DNA of 64,000 bases. Origin: an uncultured Faecalicatena sp. Lineage in GTDB: Bacteria > Bacillota > Clostridia > Lachnospirales > Lachnospiraceae. The notes under the pieces are model-generated. The model was not told the origin of the DNA and ran no database searches. It saw only the letters and a program-made list of their open reading frames with translations. Shown piece by piece: positions 53,500 to 61,973 of this stretch. The stretch is from positions 10,809 through 74,808 of the forward strand of contig CABTYO010000010.1 of NCBI GenBank assembly GCA_902489075.1. Direction: 5' to 3'. How positions within the stretch are numbered: position 1 is the stretch's first letter; every line of letters begins with the position of its first letter. A program made the translations under genes and the position numbers.

Positions 53500-54562
53500 A
53501 AAAGGGAATATTTTAAGAAATGTAATCAATTCTGTACTGCCGATCCTTCTGGCATTTGTCATCGGAGGGATTGTCATTGCCTGTATCGGTGAGAATCCGC
53601 TTGAGACATACTGGATCCTTTTAAAGAAATCCTTTCTGTCCTCAACTGGTTTCATGAACACGCTGCACTATGCATCCCCGCTGATCCTGACAGGTCTGGC
53701 AATCGCGGTGACCTTCAAGGCGAACCTTTATAACATGGGAGTGGAAGGGCAGATGCTTCTGGGTGGCTTTTTCGCAGGAATCGCAGGGGCTTATATTACA
53801 GGCATGAATCCGCTGGTACATAAGCTGATCTGTTTTCTGGTCGGCATCCTTTGCGGTATGGCATTTGCACTGATTCCGGCACTGCTGAAAGCAAAGTGCA
53901 AAGTGAATGAGATGGTCGTAACCCTGATGCTCAACTACGCCATGGCAAAGGCTCTGGAATTCCTGTCTACAGGTGTTTTCCGTGACTTAAGCTCCGGGTA
54001 TGTGGCAACTCCGACCATACAGGAGAGCGCGATGTTCTCCAGGTTCGGCCGCTCCAGGCTTACGATGTTTTTCGTGATTGCCATCATCGTACTCATCATT
54101 ATGTATATTGTAATGAAGAAATCCAAGCTGGGCTATGAGCTGACCGCGATCGGTAAGAACCCGGAATTCGCGGAAGCAGCCGGCATGAATGTGGCAAGGA
54201 AAACGATTATCCTGATGCTGATCAGCGGCGGCCTGGCAGGAATCGCAGGCGCAGGATATATGATGAGCGAACAGTTCAAGTATACCTTAAGCTTTTCCGG
54301 TACACCGGGACTGGGCTGGGATGGTATGCTGATCGCACTTCTGGGCGGACATTCACCGGCAGGAATTCTGATTGCAGCTATCTTCTACGCTGCACTGAAA
54401 ACAGGAAGTGACAACATCAATATGTATACAAGTGTTCCGAAGGAAATCGTGGCATTGATCCAGGGACTGATTATCCTTTTCCTGGCAGTGAAGTTCATCT
54501 CCGAGCGGACGAATTTTTCCTTCCGTAAGAAGAGCTCAAAGAAAAGAGAGGGGGCTGCATAA
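53492..54562 (+). CDS. Nucleoside ABC importer permease 1
   Basis: 356 residues with about nine membrane helices, BPD_transp_2 family (NupP/YufP-like). Typical is YNMGVEGQMLLGGF near 80, KCKVNEMVVTLMLNY near 135, GKNPEFAEAAGMN near 220 and the glycine-rich GLGWDGMLIALLG near 270. Overlaps the ATPase gene by 8 bp and the next permease gene by 1 bp. Confidence 0.95.
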   Translation: MNKKGNILRNVINSVLPILLAFVIGGIVIACIGENPLETYWILLKKSFLSSTGFMNTLHYASPLILTGLAIAVTFKANLYNMGVEGQMLLGGFFAGIAGAYITGMNPLVHKLICFLVGILCGMAFALIPALLKAKCKVNEMVVTLMLNYAMAKALEFLSTGVFRDLSSGYVATPTIQESAMFSRFGRSRLTMFFVIAIIVLIIMYIVMKKSKLGYELTAIGKNPEFAEAAGMNVARKTIILMLISGGLAGIAGAGYMMSEQFKYTLSFSGTPGLGWDGMLIALLGGHSPAGILIAAIFYAALKTGSDNINMYTSVPKEIVALIQGLIILFLAVKFISERTNFSFRKKSSKKREGAA

Positions 54563-55479
54563 TGGAATTACTCAATAACATTCTGTACGATACTGTTTAC
54601 CACAGTACGCCGATTATCCTCTGTGTAATAGGCGGGATGTTCGCATACAAGGCAAATGTGCTGAATATCGCACTGGAAGGCATGATGCTCAATGGGGCAT
54701 TTGTCGCGACGCTGGTCATGTTCTTTACCGGAAGCCTGCCGCTGGCCGTTTTGCTGTCAATTGTGACGACACTGGTCTATGGGCTGGTATTCTCGGTCAT
54801 GGGAATTACCTACAAAGGAAATGTTATCGTAGTAGGTCTTGCCATCAATCTGATTGCACCTGCGATTGCGGGATTTGTCATGAAGATGATGGAAACGGCG
54901 AACATTAACCTGACCAATGTGAATATCGCGAAGTTTAAGATCAATATTCCTCTGATCAAGGACATTCCGATCATCGGAAGTATCTTAAGCGGGCATCCGC
55001 CGATTACTTATCTGGCATTTATCGGAATTGCGGCATTCTCGGTGCTGATGTACAAGACGAAGTTCGGTATCTATGTGAGAGTGGTCGGTGAGAACGAGGA
55101 CTCTGCGAAGAGTCTTGGCATTAAGACAAACTTTTATAAATATGCGGCAGTCCTGATCGGTGCCTTCTGCTGTGCACTGGCAGGAGTGAACCTTTCGGTA
55201 GAACGTCTGGGGCTTTACACCAATGACATGACGGCGGGACGTGGCTTTATTGCAATCGCGGCCATCTACTGCGGACAGGGGAGACCGGTATTATCGTCAC
55301 TTTATGCAATCCTGTTTGGGGTATCAAGGTCACTGGCAGTTAACTTAAGCATTTACGCGGGGCCTGCTGCAGGATTATTCGACATCATTCCGTATATCAT
55401 CATGGTGACTGTACTTGCTGTTGTATCAATCATCAAGTACAAGAATGTGAAGGTACGTGGATTTAAGAACGAACTGTAG
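54562..55479 (+). CDS. Nucleoside ABC importer permease 2
   Basis: 305 residues, BPD_transp_2 family (NupQ/YufQ-like) with LNIALEGMMLNGAF near 35, GENEDSAKSLGI near 178 and TAGRGFIAIAAIYCG near 230. It forms the heterodimeric channel with permease 1. Its ATG shares a base with the preceding stop codon. Confidence 0.95.
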   Translation: MELLNNILYDTVYHSTPIILCVIGGMFAYKANVLNIALEGMMLNGAFVATLVMFFTGSLPLAVLLSIVTTLVYGLVFSVMGITYKGNVIVVGLAINLIAPAIAGFVMKMMETANINLTNVNIAKFKINIPLIKDIPIIGSILSGHPPITYLAFIGIAAFSVLMYKTKFGIYVRVVGENEDSAKSLGIKTNFYKYAAVLIGAFCCALAGVNLSVERLGLYTNDMTAGRGFIAIAAIYCGQGRPVLSSLYAILFGVSRSLAVNLSIYAGPAAGLFDIIPYIIMVTVLAVVSIIKYKNVKVRGFKNEL

Positions 55480-55506
55480 AATGGTGAGAAAGAATGGAGG
55501 AACATT

Positions 55507-56070
55507 ATGGGAAAGACAGCGCTGCTGATCGTGGATATGGTGAAGGATTTTACAGACCCCCAAGGGCTTGTATTCTACCCGCAGAACCGGGAAATTCTTC
55601 CGAAGATCCGCAGAGTTTTGGACAAGTGCAGAGAAAAGAATGTACTGATCGTATTCCTTCAGCACTGTAACCGGAAAGGGAAGTTTGACCGGAAAGCCGC
55701 TGCGATGCGTCCCAACTGTATTGAGGGAAGCGGCGGTGAACAGATCGATCCGATGCTGCCGGTGCTGGAATCCGATTATGTCATCAAGAAGAGGCGTTAC
55801 AGCGGGTTCTTTGCGACAGACCTGGATCTGGTGCTGCGCGAGCATGATGTGAAGAATGTCCTCATCGTGGGGACCAAGACAAACTGCTGCATCAGGGCAA
55901 CGGTCACGGATGCATTTTACCTGGATTATGAGGGATATGTCATCAGCGACTGTGTGGCAACGAATTCCGAGACAGTCAATCAGGTACATCTGGAGGATAT
56001 CAATAAATATCTGGGGCATGTGATCGACACAAACACACTGTTCCAGATGTTAGACGAAGGGACCTTATGA
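55507..56070 (+). CDS. Isochorismatase-family cysteine hydrolase
   Basis: 187 residues with the family triad: Asp10 in LLIVDMVKDF, Lys94 or Lys95 in VIKKRRYSGF and Cys128 in TKTNCCIRATVTDA, plus the cis-peptide region VGTKTN. Members hydrolyse amide or related bonds: nicotinamide, N-carbamoyl compounds, ureidoacrylate, biuret. In this operon it may open or deamidate the base released from an imported nucleoside. AATGGAGG precedes the ATG. Confidence 0.88.
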   Translation: MGKTALLIVDMVKDFTDPQGLVFYPQNREILPKIRRVLDKCREKNVLIVFLQHCNRKGKFDRKAAAMRPNCIEGSGGEQIDPMLPVLESDYVIKKRRYSGFFATDLDLVLREHDVKNVLIVGTKTNCCIRATVTDAFYLDYEGYVISDCVATNSETVNQVHLEDINKYLGHVIDTNTLFQMLDEGTL

Positions 56071-56093
56071 TCCCGGCAGGAAAGGAAACTAGT

Positions 56094-57050
56094 ATGAAAG
56101 AGTATGACGTGATTACCAGCGGATATGCCAGCATGGACCATATCATCAAAATTGCTTCACCAGCGAAAATCGGTTTTACTTCTCTGGTCACCAATAAGAA
56201 TAACAGCCAGATTCAGTACGGAGGCTGTTCCGTCAATATTGCCTGTGCACTCTGTAAGCTTGGAAAAACATCCCTGCCTGTTCTGAGAGTGGGCGGGGAC
56301 TATGAGGCAAACGGCTTTAAGCGGTTTCTGGAAGCGGGCAATGTTCCGCTCGATGGAATAAAGGTGCTTGAGGATGAGATTACTTCTATCTGCTATCTTC
56401 TGCAGGACAACAATAATGACCACATTACCATTTTCTATCCCGGCGCCATGGACGGAAAATTCGCAGGGAGTATGGAGGATGCCCTGTTTGAAAAGGCCAG
56501 GCTGGGCGTGGTCACAGTAGCCTCCAGACAGGATAATGAAGTGTTTTTTAAACAGTGTAAGAAATATGATGTCCCGGTTGTGTTCGGGATGAAAGATGAT
56601 TTCGATGCATTTCCCGAGGCATTCTTAAAAGAACTTCTGACAGGGAGCAAAATCATTTTCACGAACGAGGTAGAGCGCGGGATCATTGAAGAGCTGTATG
56701 GCTTTCAGGATATCACAGAGCTGTTTGACATCGGTGAAGTCGATATCATCGTGACAACAATGGGGAAGGATGGAAGCATCTGCTATGAACGCACAGAGGA
56801 TGGGGTGAAGATTGAGAAAATCGGCATCTGTCCGGTGGAACATGTGGTGGATGCGACCGGCTCGGGAGATTCCTACATGGCAGGATTCCTATATGGCTAT
56901 CTGAATGGAAAGTCACCCAGGGAGTGTTGTGTCATGGGGAGCGTGTTGTCCTGGTTCGTGCTCCAGAAGGAAGGATGCTGTACCAATCTTCCGACAGAGG
57001 AAATGTTTTTAGAGAAATACCGGCAGGTAGAAAAAGGAGGCCAGTCATGA
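56094..57050 (+). CDS. PfkB-family carbohydrate/nucleoside kinase
   Basis: 318 residues of the ribokinase fold. The substrate-binding di-glycine is YGGCSVNIAC near 42, and the catalytic anion-hole motif is DATGSGDSYMAGF, with the base Asp near residue 259. Start at 56094 is chosen for AGGAAAGGA upstream; the frame opens at 56067, overlapping the hydrolase gene. The stop overlaps the phosphorylase start (ATGA), so kinase and phosphorylase are made together. Substrate could be the nucleoside itself or a sugar freed from it. Confidence 0.9.
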   Translation: MKEYDVITSGYASMDHIIKIASPAKIGFTSLVTNKNNSQIQYGGCSVNIACALCKLGKTSLPVLRVGGDYEANGFKRFLEAGNVPLDGIKVLEDEITSICYLLQDNNNDHITIFYPGAMDGKFAGSMEDALFEKARLGVVTVASRQDNEVFFKQCKKYDVPVVFGMKDDFDAFPEAFLKELLTGSKIIFTNEVERGIIEELYGFQDITELFDIGEVDIIVTTMGKDGSICYERTEDGVKIEKIGICPVEHVVDATGSGDSYMAGFLYGYLNGKSPRECCVMGSVLSWFVLQKEGCCTNLPTEEMFLEKYRQVEKGGQS

Positions 57051-57793
57051 GCACATTATATTTAGGGGCTGAAAAGTCCAATGTATCAAAATATGTATTA
57101 TTTTCCGGTGACCCGTGGAGGGTGGAGGTGCTGAAGCAGTACCTGGACAATCCTGAGAAGGTGGCATTTAAAAGAGAATTCAATACCTATACCGGGACGT
57201 ATAAAGGCGTAGAGATTACCGTGACCAGTACCGGAATCGGGGCACCTTCCGCAGCCATCGCCATGGAAGAGATGTACGAATGCGGAATGGAAGTCGCCGT
57301 GCGTATGGGAACCGTCATGGCCCTTGAGGATGACATGCTTGGGAAGTTCATCATCCCGATCGCGGCAATGAGAAGAGAAGGGACAAGCGGTTCCTATGTA
57401 GACATGACCTACCCGGCGGTTGCAGATATCGATCTTATCAACTGTATGAACAAGACCGTAGTGGATATGGGGGCAGAGTACAGAAATGGCCTGAACTGTA
57501 CCATGGACGGTTTCTACAGCAAGATGCACGATTCCCGGTTCTCCTTAGAATGGGGGCGTGATATGACGCAGACCTTCGAGGAACTGAAAAAATTAAAAGT
57601 ATTAGGAATCGATATGGAATCCGCATGTATGCTGACGATAGGGAGGCTCATGGGGGTGAAGACCTGTATCGTGACCATGACAACCGTCTTAGAGAACCTG
57701 AAAGAGACCCTCCAGGGACAGGCAAGGACAGACGCGGAAGATCTGCTGTGCCGGGTGGCGCTGGAAGGAATCTACCGGTTCAGCCGTTCATAG
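57047..57793 (+). CDS. Nucleoside phosphorylase, uridine-phosphorylase-like
   Basis: 248 residues of the NP-I family. Motifs: FSGDPWRVE near 20 (phosphate-binding Arg), STGIGAPSAAIAMEEM near 65, VRMGTVMAL near 87 and the late GIDMESACMLTIG near 190 that contacts the ribose. It cleaves a nucleoside with phosphate to a base and (deoxy)ribose 1-phosphate. AAAGGAGG lies before the ATG. Residues that would fix pyrimidine versus purine use are not clear to me. Confidence 0.9.
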   Translation: MSTLYLGAEKSNVSKYVLFSGDPWRVEVLKQYLDNPEKVAFKREFNTYTGTYKGVEITVTSTGIGAPSAAIAMEEMYECGMEVAVRMGTVMALEDDMLGKFIIPIAAMRREGTSGSYVDMTYPAVADIDLINCMNKTVVDMGAEYRNGLNCTMDGFYSKMHDSRFSLEWGRDMTQTFEELKKLKVLGIDMESACMLTIGRLMGVKTCIVTMTTVLENLKETLQGQARTDAEDLLCRVALEGIYRFSRS

Positions 57794-57806
57794 GGGTCAG
57801 ACCCCT
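57792..57806. repeat. GGGGTCAGACCCC palindrome, second copy
   Basis: A 15-bp palindrome (AGGGGTC, A, GACCCCT) right at the end of the phosphorylase gene, followed by TTGCAA. In reverse it matches the core of the palindrome at 22370. It opens a 150-bp gap inside the operon, which also has an 11-bp direct repeat at 57875-57896 (AGAAGTAGTGC twice). Confidence 0.7.
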
Positions 57807-57943
57807 TTGCAAGCCGAATATCCTCAATTCTGACAATTGGGACATGGAGGATGGCAAAACAACGTTTTTTCATTAGAAGTAGTGCAGAAGTAGTGCAAGT
57901 TTTTGAAATTGTATATTGAACAGGAAAGGAAAGGTGACAGGCA

Positions 57944-58735
57944 ATGAGTAGTCAGGGAATATTAAAGGTTGGGGATACAACAGTGATCGGTATGGTGCAC
58001 TGTCTTCCTCTGCCGGGGACACCGGGGTTTGACGGTGACTTTAACAGGATCATTGAGCATGCGGTTGCGGATGCCGTTACGCTGGAGAAAGCCGGGGTGG
58101 ATGCGGTGATTGTGGAAAATATGGGGGATACCCCGTTTACGGCATTATTGACGACTGCTCAGGTTGCGGCTTTGAGTGCGGCGGCGTATGCAGTAAGACA
58201 GAATGTAAAGATTCCGATTGGAATCGATGCGGCTTTCAATGACTGTAAGGCATCTCTTTCCATCGCAGGCATGGCAGGGGCAGACTTTATCAGAGTTCCG
58301 GTATTTGTAGATACCGTCGTATTCTCGGATGGGGTTATCCGTCCGGTGGCAAGGGAGTGCGTGGAGTTCAGAAAACAGATGGGGCTTAAACACGTGAAGA
58401 TTCTGGCTGATGTCCAGGTAAAACATGCCCACATGCTGCTTCCGTACATTACCATTGAGCAGTCTGCAAAAGAGGCGGCAGACAATGGCGCGGACGGAAT
58501 TATCGTAACAGGAAGTGTGATTGGGGAGGAAACTCCGCTTGATATGATCCAGCGTGTGAAAAAAGTTGTGAAAATCCCGGTACTTGCAGGAAGTGGAGTG
58601 AAAGCTTCCAACATCAAGGCACAGATGGAAATCGCAGACGGCGCGATTATTGGTTCCAGCCTGAAAGAGGGCGGGATTCTGACGAACCCGATTTCCTATG
58701 ATCTGGTAAAAGAAGTAATGGATGGTTTGAAATAA
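57944..58735 (+). CDS. BtpA-family TIM-barrel protein
   Basis: 263 residues of the BtpA/SgcQ family: VIGMVHCLPLPGTPG near 14, VDAVIVENMGDTPF near 50, IRVPVFVDTVVF near 115 and the phosphate-site-like LAGSGVKASNI and GAIIGSSLKEGG near the end. The family is named after a photosystem I biogenesis protein, but bacterial members such as SgcQ lie in sugar clusters and are thought to be enzymes acting on phosphorylated sugars. Its position here, 150 bp after the phosphorylase gene, favours an enzymatic step. Confidence 0.87.
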   Translation: MSSQGILKVGDTTVIGMVHCLPLPGTPGFDGDFNRIIEHAVADAVTLEKAGVDAVIVENMGDTPFTALLTTAQVAALSAAAYAVRQNVKIPIGIDAAFNDCKASLSIAGMAGADFIRVPVFVDTVVFSDGVIRPVARECVEFRKQMGLKHVKILADVQVKHAHMLLPYITIEQSAKEAADNGADGIIVTGSVIGEETPLDMIQRVKKVVKIPVLAGSGVKASNIKAQMEIADGAIIGSSLKEGGILTNPISYDLVKEVMDGLK

Positions 58736-58756
58736 AAGAAAAGAGGATGATAAGTT

Positions 58757-59905
58757 ATGATGAGACCAATGAAATTAGCAGGAAGCCAGCTGCTCTTCGG
58801 TGAGGGCTGCCTGGAGCATTTAAAAGCAGTTAATACAAGGAAAGCTTCTATTGTAATCGGCGGCAGCAGTATGGTAAAAAGCGGCATGCTGGATAAAGTA
58901 AAAGGTTATCTTGGAGAAATCGGAGCCCTGACACAGGTAATAGAAGGCGTAGAGCCGGATCCATCCTTCGCAACCGTTATGCGCGGGGCAAAGGAAATGC
59001 AGGAGTTCGGACCTGACCTGATCATTGCACTGGGCGGCGGCTCTGTCATGGATGCAGCGAAGACAATGTGGGTATATTATGAGCACCCGGAGCTTGACAC
59101 CCTTGAAGCACTGCTTCCACCGAATGAGTTCCCGAAGCTCAGGGAAAAAGCACTTTTCTGCTGCATTCCGTCAACAGCCGGAACTGCAAGTGAAGTGTCC
59201 CGTTCGGTCGTAATCTCTGACACAGAGACTGGAATCAAGCATGGAATCGGAAACATGGAAATGATGCCTGACATCGCGATTTGCGACCCGGAGGTGACAC
59301 GCTCCATGCCGCCAAGGATAACAGCAGAAACAGGAATGGACGCCCTGACACATGCATTAGAAGCGCTGGCATCCACCCGTGCAAACTACATAGGAGATGT
59401 CCTCGCGACCCAGGCTGCACTTGATATCATGGAAAATCTTCCAAAAGCTTATAAAGATGGAAATGATATGCAGGTCAGAGAAAAGATGCTGAATGCATCC
59501 ATGGCAGCAGGCCTTGCATTCACGAACGTATCCCTTGGAATCGTGCACTCCATGGCTCATACACTGGGCAGCTGCTTCCATGTAGCACATGGTCTGGGCG
59601 ATGCAATGCTCCTGCCATACATTATCCGTTTTAACAGCAGCGATGAAAGGGCAGCAGGAATCTACAGGGCATTCGCAGAAAAAGCCGGCGGAGAGGATCT
59701 GGCAGCGATGGTAGCGGCATTGAATAATGAACTGAATATTCCTCATGCATTCAAAGAAATTATACCGAATGAGGAAAAATACATGTCCATCCTGGAAGAG
59801 ATGGCTGAGATGGCAAAGGCAGATGGATGTACAAAGACAAATCCGATCATCCCTACGATCGAAGAATTGAAAGAATTATTTATCAAGGCATATAAAGGAG
59901 AATAA
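58757..59905 (+). CDS. Iron-type alcohol dehydrogenase
   Basis: 382 residues of the group III metal-dependent ADH family. NAD(P)-binding GGGSVMDAAK near 96, metal ligands Asp and His in GMDALTHALEA near 195-199, and His residues in IVHSMAHTLG near 264 and HVAHGLGDA near 278. It reduces an aldehyde or oxidises an alcohol. In the operon it could remove an aldehyde formed by retro-aldol cleavage of the sugar. 21 bp after the BtpA-family gene and 2 bp before the TrpA-like gene. Confidence 0.92.
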   Translation: MMRPMKLAGSQLLFGEGCLEHLKAVNTRKASIVIGGSSMVKSGMLDKVKGYLGEIGALTQVIEGVEPDPSFATVMRGAKEMQEFGPDLIIALGGGSVMDAAKTMWVYYEHPELDTLEALLPPNEFPKLREKALFCCIPSTAGTASEVSRSVVISDTETGIKHGIGNMEMMPDIAICDPEVTRSMPPRITAETGMDALTHALEALASTRANYIGDVLATQAALDIMENLPKAYKDGNDMQVREKMLNASMAAGLAFTNVSLGIVHSMAHTLGSCFHVAHGLGDAMLLPYIIRFNSSDERAAGIYRAFAEKAGGEDLAAMVAALNNELNIPHAFKEIIPNEEKYMSILEEMAEMAKADGCTKTNPIIPTIEELKELFIKAYKGE

Positions 59906-59907
59906 AG

Positions 59908-60621
59908 ATGGAAATAATTTTATACTTATCCAACGGCTATCCGACATTGGAAAGCAGCTATCAGACAGCAATCGAATACGCAGACGCAGGCTGCCGTATG
60001 ATGGAAATTGATTTTCCATCCCGCGATCCCTACCTGGAGGGAGAATACATAGCAGGCAGGATGGCAAAAGCACTGGAGGTCTGTGATGATTACGAGAAAT
60101 ACATGGAGAGCATGGTGCGCATCAAAGAACGTCTTTCAGAAGTACATTTTCTGGTGCTTGCATACGAGAACACCATAGAAGAAATCGGGACAGAGCGATT
60201 CATCGACTTTTGTAAGGAAAATGGTTTCGAGGATGTCCTGATGGTCGGACTCAAAGATGAGACCATCAAAAATAAAATTATGGAAAGCGGGCTGAAAGTA
60301 TCCTGCTACGTGCAGTTCCATATGCTGCCGGAGGAAATTGAATCCGCCAGGGCCTCCAATGGATTCGTTTATATGCAGGCAAAACCAACAGGAAATATCA
60401 ACTCGGATTACCCGACCTTAAAGGACTGCATCCGGCATTTAAGAGACTGCGGAATTAAACGTCCGATTTACTGCGGAGTAGGCGTACATGCGCCAGAAGA
60501 TGTAAAGATGGTGAAGGAAGCAGGCGGAGACGCGGCATTTGTGGGAAGCACGATCTTAAAGCTGCATGAAGATGTGCCGGCTATGAAAGATATGATCAGA
60601 AGGTATAAAGAGCAGTGCTAG
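59908..60621 (+). CDS. TrpA-like TIM-barrel lyase/aldolase without TrpB
   Basis: 237 residues that align with the alpha subunit of tryptophan synthase. The catalytic Glu49 of TrpA corresponds to Glu33 (MMEIDFPSRDP), and the Asp60 position is Glu44 (YLEG in place of LADG). The phosphate-binding end is kept (GVGVHAPEDV for GFGISSPEQV, and GSTILK). No trpB or other trp gene is near, so it does not make tryptophan here. Retro-aldol cleavage of a phosphorylated sugar derivative is my inference. It is the last gene, followed by a terminator. Confidence 0.85.
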   Translation: MEIILYLSNGYPTLESSYQTAIEYADAGCRMMEIDFPSRDPYLEGEYIAGRMAKALEVCDDYEKYMESMVRIKERLSEVHFLVLAYENTIEEIGTERFIDFCKENGFEDVLMVGLKDETIKNKIMESGLKVSCYVQFHMLPEEIESARASNGFVYMQAKPTGNINSDYPTLKDCIRHLRDCGIKRPIYCGVGVHAPEDVKMVKEAGGDAAFVGSTILKLHEDVPAMKDMIRRYKEQC

Positions 60622-60667
60622 TATAGCAAAGATTCAACAGCTCCCGACTTGGAAGATCGGAACCGGA

Positions 60668-60712
60668 AAATCCAGGATCAGTTTACTGAGTAGACGGATC
60701 CTGGATTTTTTT
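60668..60712 (+). terminator. Terminator of the nucleoside-type operon
   Basis: AAATCCAGGATC (60668-60679) pairs perfectly with GATCCTGGATTT (60697-60708), then T. Confidence 0.9.
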
Positions 60713-60736
60713 GGCCCCCCGGAGGTCAGTTATCGT

Positions 60737-61786
60737 CTAATACTTTATCCCCGGCTCAGAATTTGCGTTTCTGCAATATCTGGCAGGAGTGATTCCATAC
60801 AGTTCCTTGAAGCTTCGAATGAACTGTGTAGTGTCTTTATAACCGACTTTTTCACAAATCTCACTCAATTTATACCGGCGTTCGGATAATAGTTTTGCGG
60901 CCTGCTTAAGCTTATACTCCTTTAGAATCCCGGAAAATGTAATCCCGGAGTGTTCATGGAAGTATCTGCTCAAATAAGCAGGATGATAGTGGAAATAATC
61001 AGCAGCAGACTGCAATGTCACAGTCTGATAATTGTCCATGATATAGTTGTAAATATCAATCATTAGAACATCACTTGCTGAACCGGAATCCAGGTACTGC
61101 ACTTTATCGTGATACTGCTGTTCAATATAAAGCAGTACAGTCTGGAAAATCTGATGCATGATTTGCTCGTGATATGGTAAACGGGATTCCTGCTGCTGCC
61201 ATATTTCCAGGATACTGTTTTGTATAAACACATCATCAATACAGTGAAATGCCAGGGGAAGTGCAAAGTTTGCGCGATTTGGAAATTCCATCTCAATAAA
61301 AGTGTTCAGGCGGACTTTTATGGTAAGGCACAGACAGTTTTCCTCAGGAAACAGGGTATGGGTATATCCTTGTGGAATTGTAAAAAAGTCACCAGAACGC
61401 TGGATATAATCCTTCCCGTTAATTTGATGAATGCATTGTCCCCGGATGACATATGCAAATTCAACAAAATCATGTTTATGGGGAGGAATATCCACAAAAC
61501 GCTGCAGCTTTTGAATCTCAATATGATTGTCTTCTGAAAAGTAATTCTGGGATTGCAGAATATTGGATGGATTATTTTGTACAAAGTTCTCACCAAAATG
61601 CTCCTGCTCAGCCAACGCATCCGGAGTGTAGAGTATTTCGGGATTCTGAATATGATCGTCATGGATAGACAGCCAGATCAATTGCCGCGTATTGATATGA
61701 TTACCATATTTCAGAAAATGGATTTTCCCAAGCCGCTCATATTTGTCCAAAGTGAGTAATTCCTGAATCAACTTATCATATTTCAT
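60737..61786 (-). CDS. AraC-family regulator
   Basis: 349 residues. N-terminal cupin sensor (VDIPPHKHDFVEFAYVIRG near 96, SGDFFTIPQGYTH near 128) and C-terminal AraC domain (VTLQSAADYFHYHPAYLSRYF, then LSEICEKVGYKDTTQFIRSFK). ATG 61786 has AAGGAGAC upstream; the frame runs further to 61840 without a site. It is divergent from the esterase-like gene and probably controls it. Confidence 0.9.
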   Translation of the reverse strand: MKYDKLIQELLTLDKYERLGKIHFLKYGNHINTRQLIWLSIHDDHIQNPEILYTPDALAEQEHFGENFVQNNPSNILQSQNYFSEDNHIEIQKLQRFVDIPPHKHDFVEFAYVIRGQCIHQINGKDYIQRSGDFFTIPQGYTHTLFPEENCLCLTIKVRLNTFIEMEFPNRANFALPLAFHCIDDVFIQNSILEIWQQQESRLPYHEQIMHQIFQTVLLYIEQQYHDKVQYLDSGSASDVLMIDIYNYIMDNYQTVTLQSAADYFHYHPAYLSRYFHEHSGITFSGILKEYKLKQAAKLLSERRYKLSEICEKVGYKDTTQFIRSFKELYGITPARYCRNANSEPGIKY

Positions 61787-61973
61787 GAGCTGTCTCCTTG
61801 TACAAAATTGATAAAAAAAGAAAACTATGTAAAAATTCACCTATATTTTCCGTAAATAAAAGGGATATTTTTATTTTTGTTCGTATTATACAATAATGAC
61901 CAGGTGATAAGCAAGTAATTATTATTACGTTGTGTTATTAAGTTCTATAAAAAATAAAAAGCAGGTGATAAAA
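61787..61973. promoter_or_regulatory. Divergent AT-rich control region
   Basis: 187 bp, strongly A+T-rich, separates the AraC regulator from the esterase-like gene. GCAGGTGA serves as ribosome site for the latter. No clear operator is visible. Confidence 0.4.
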
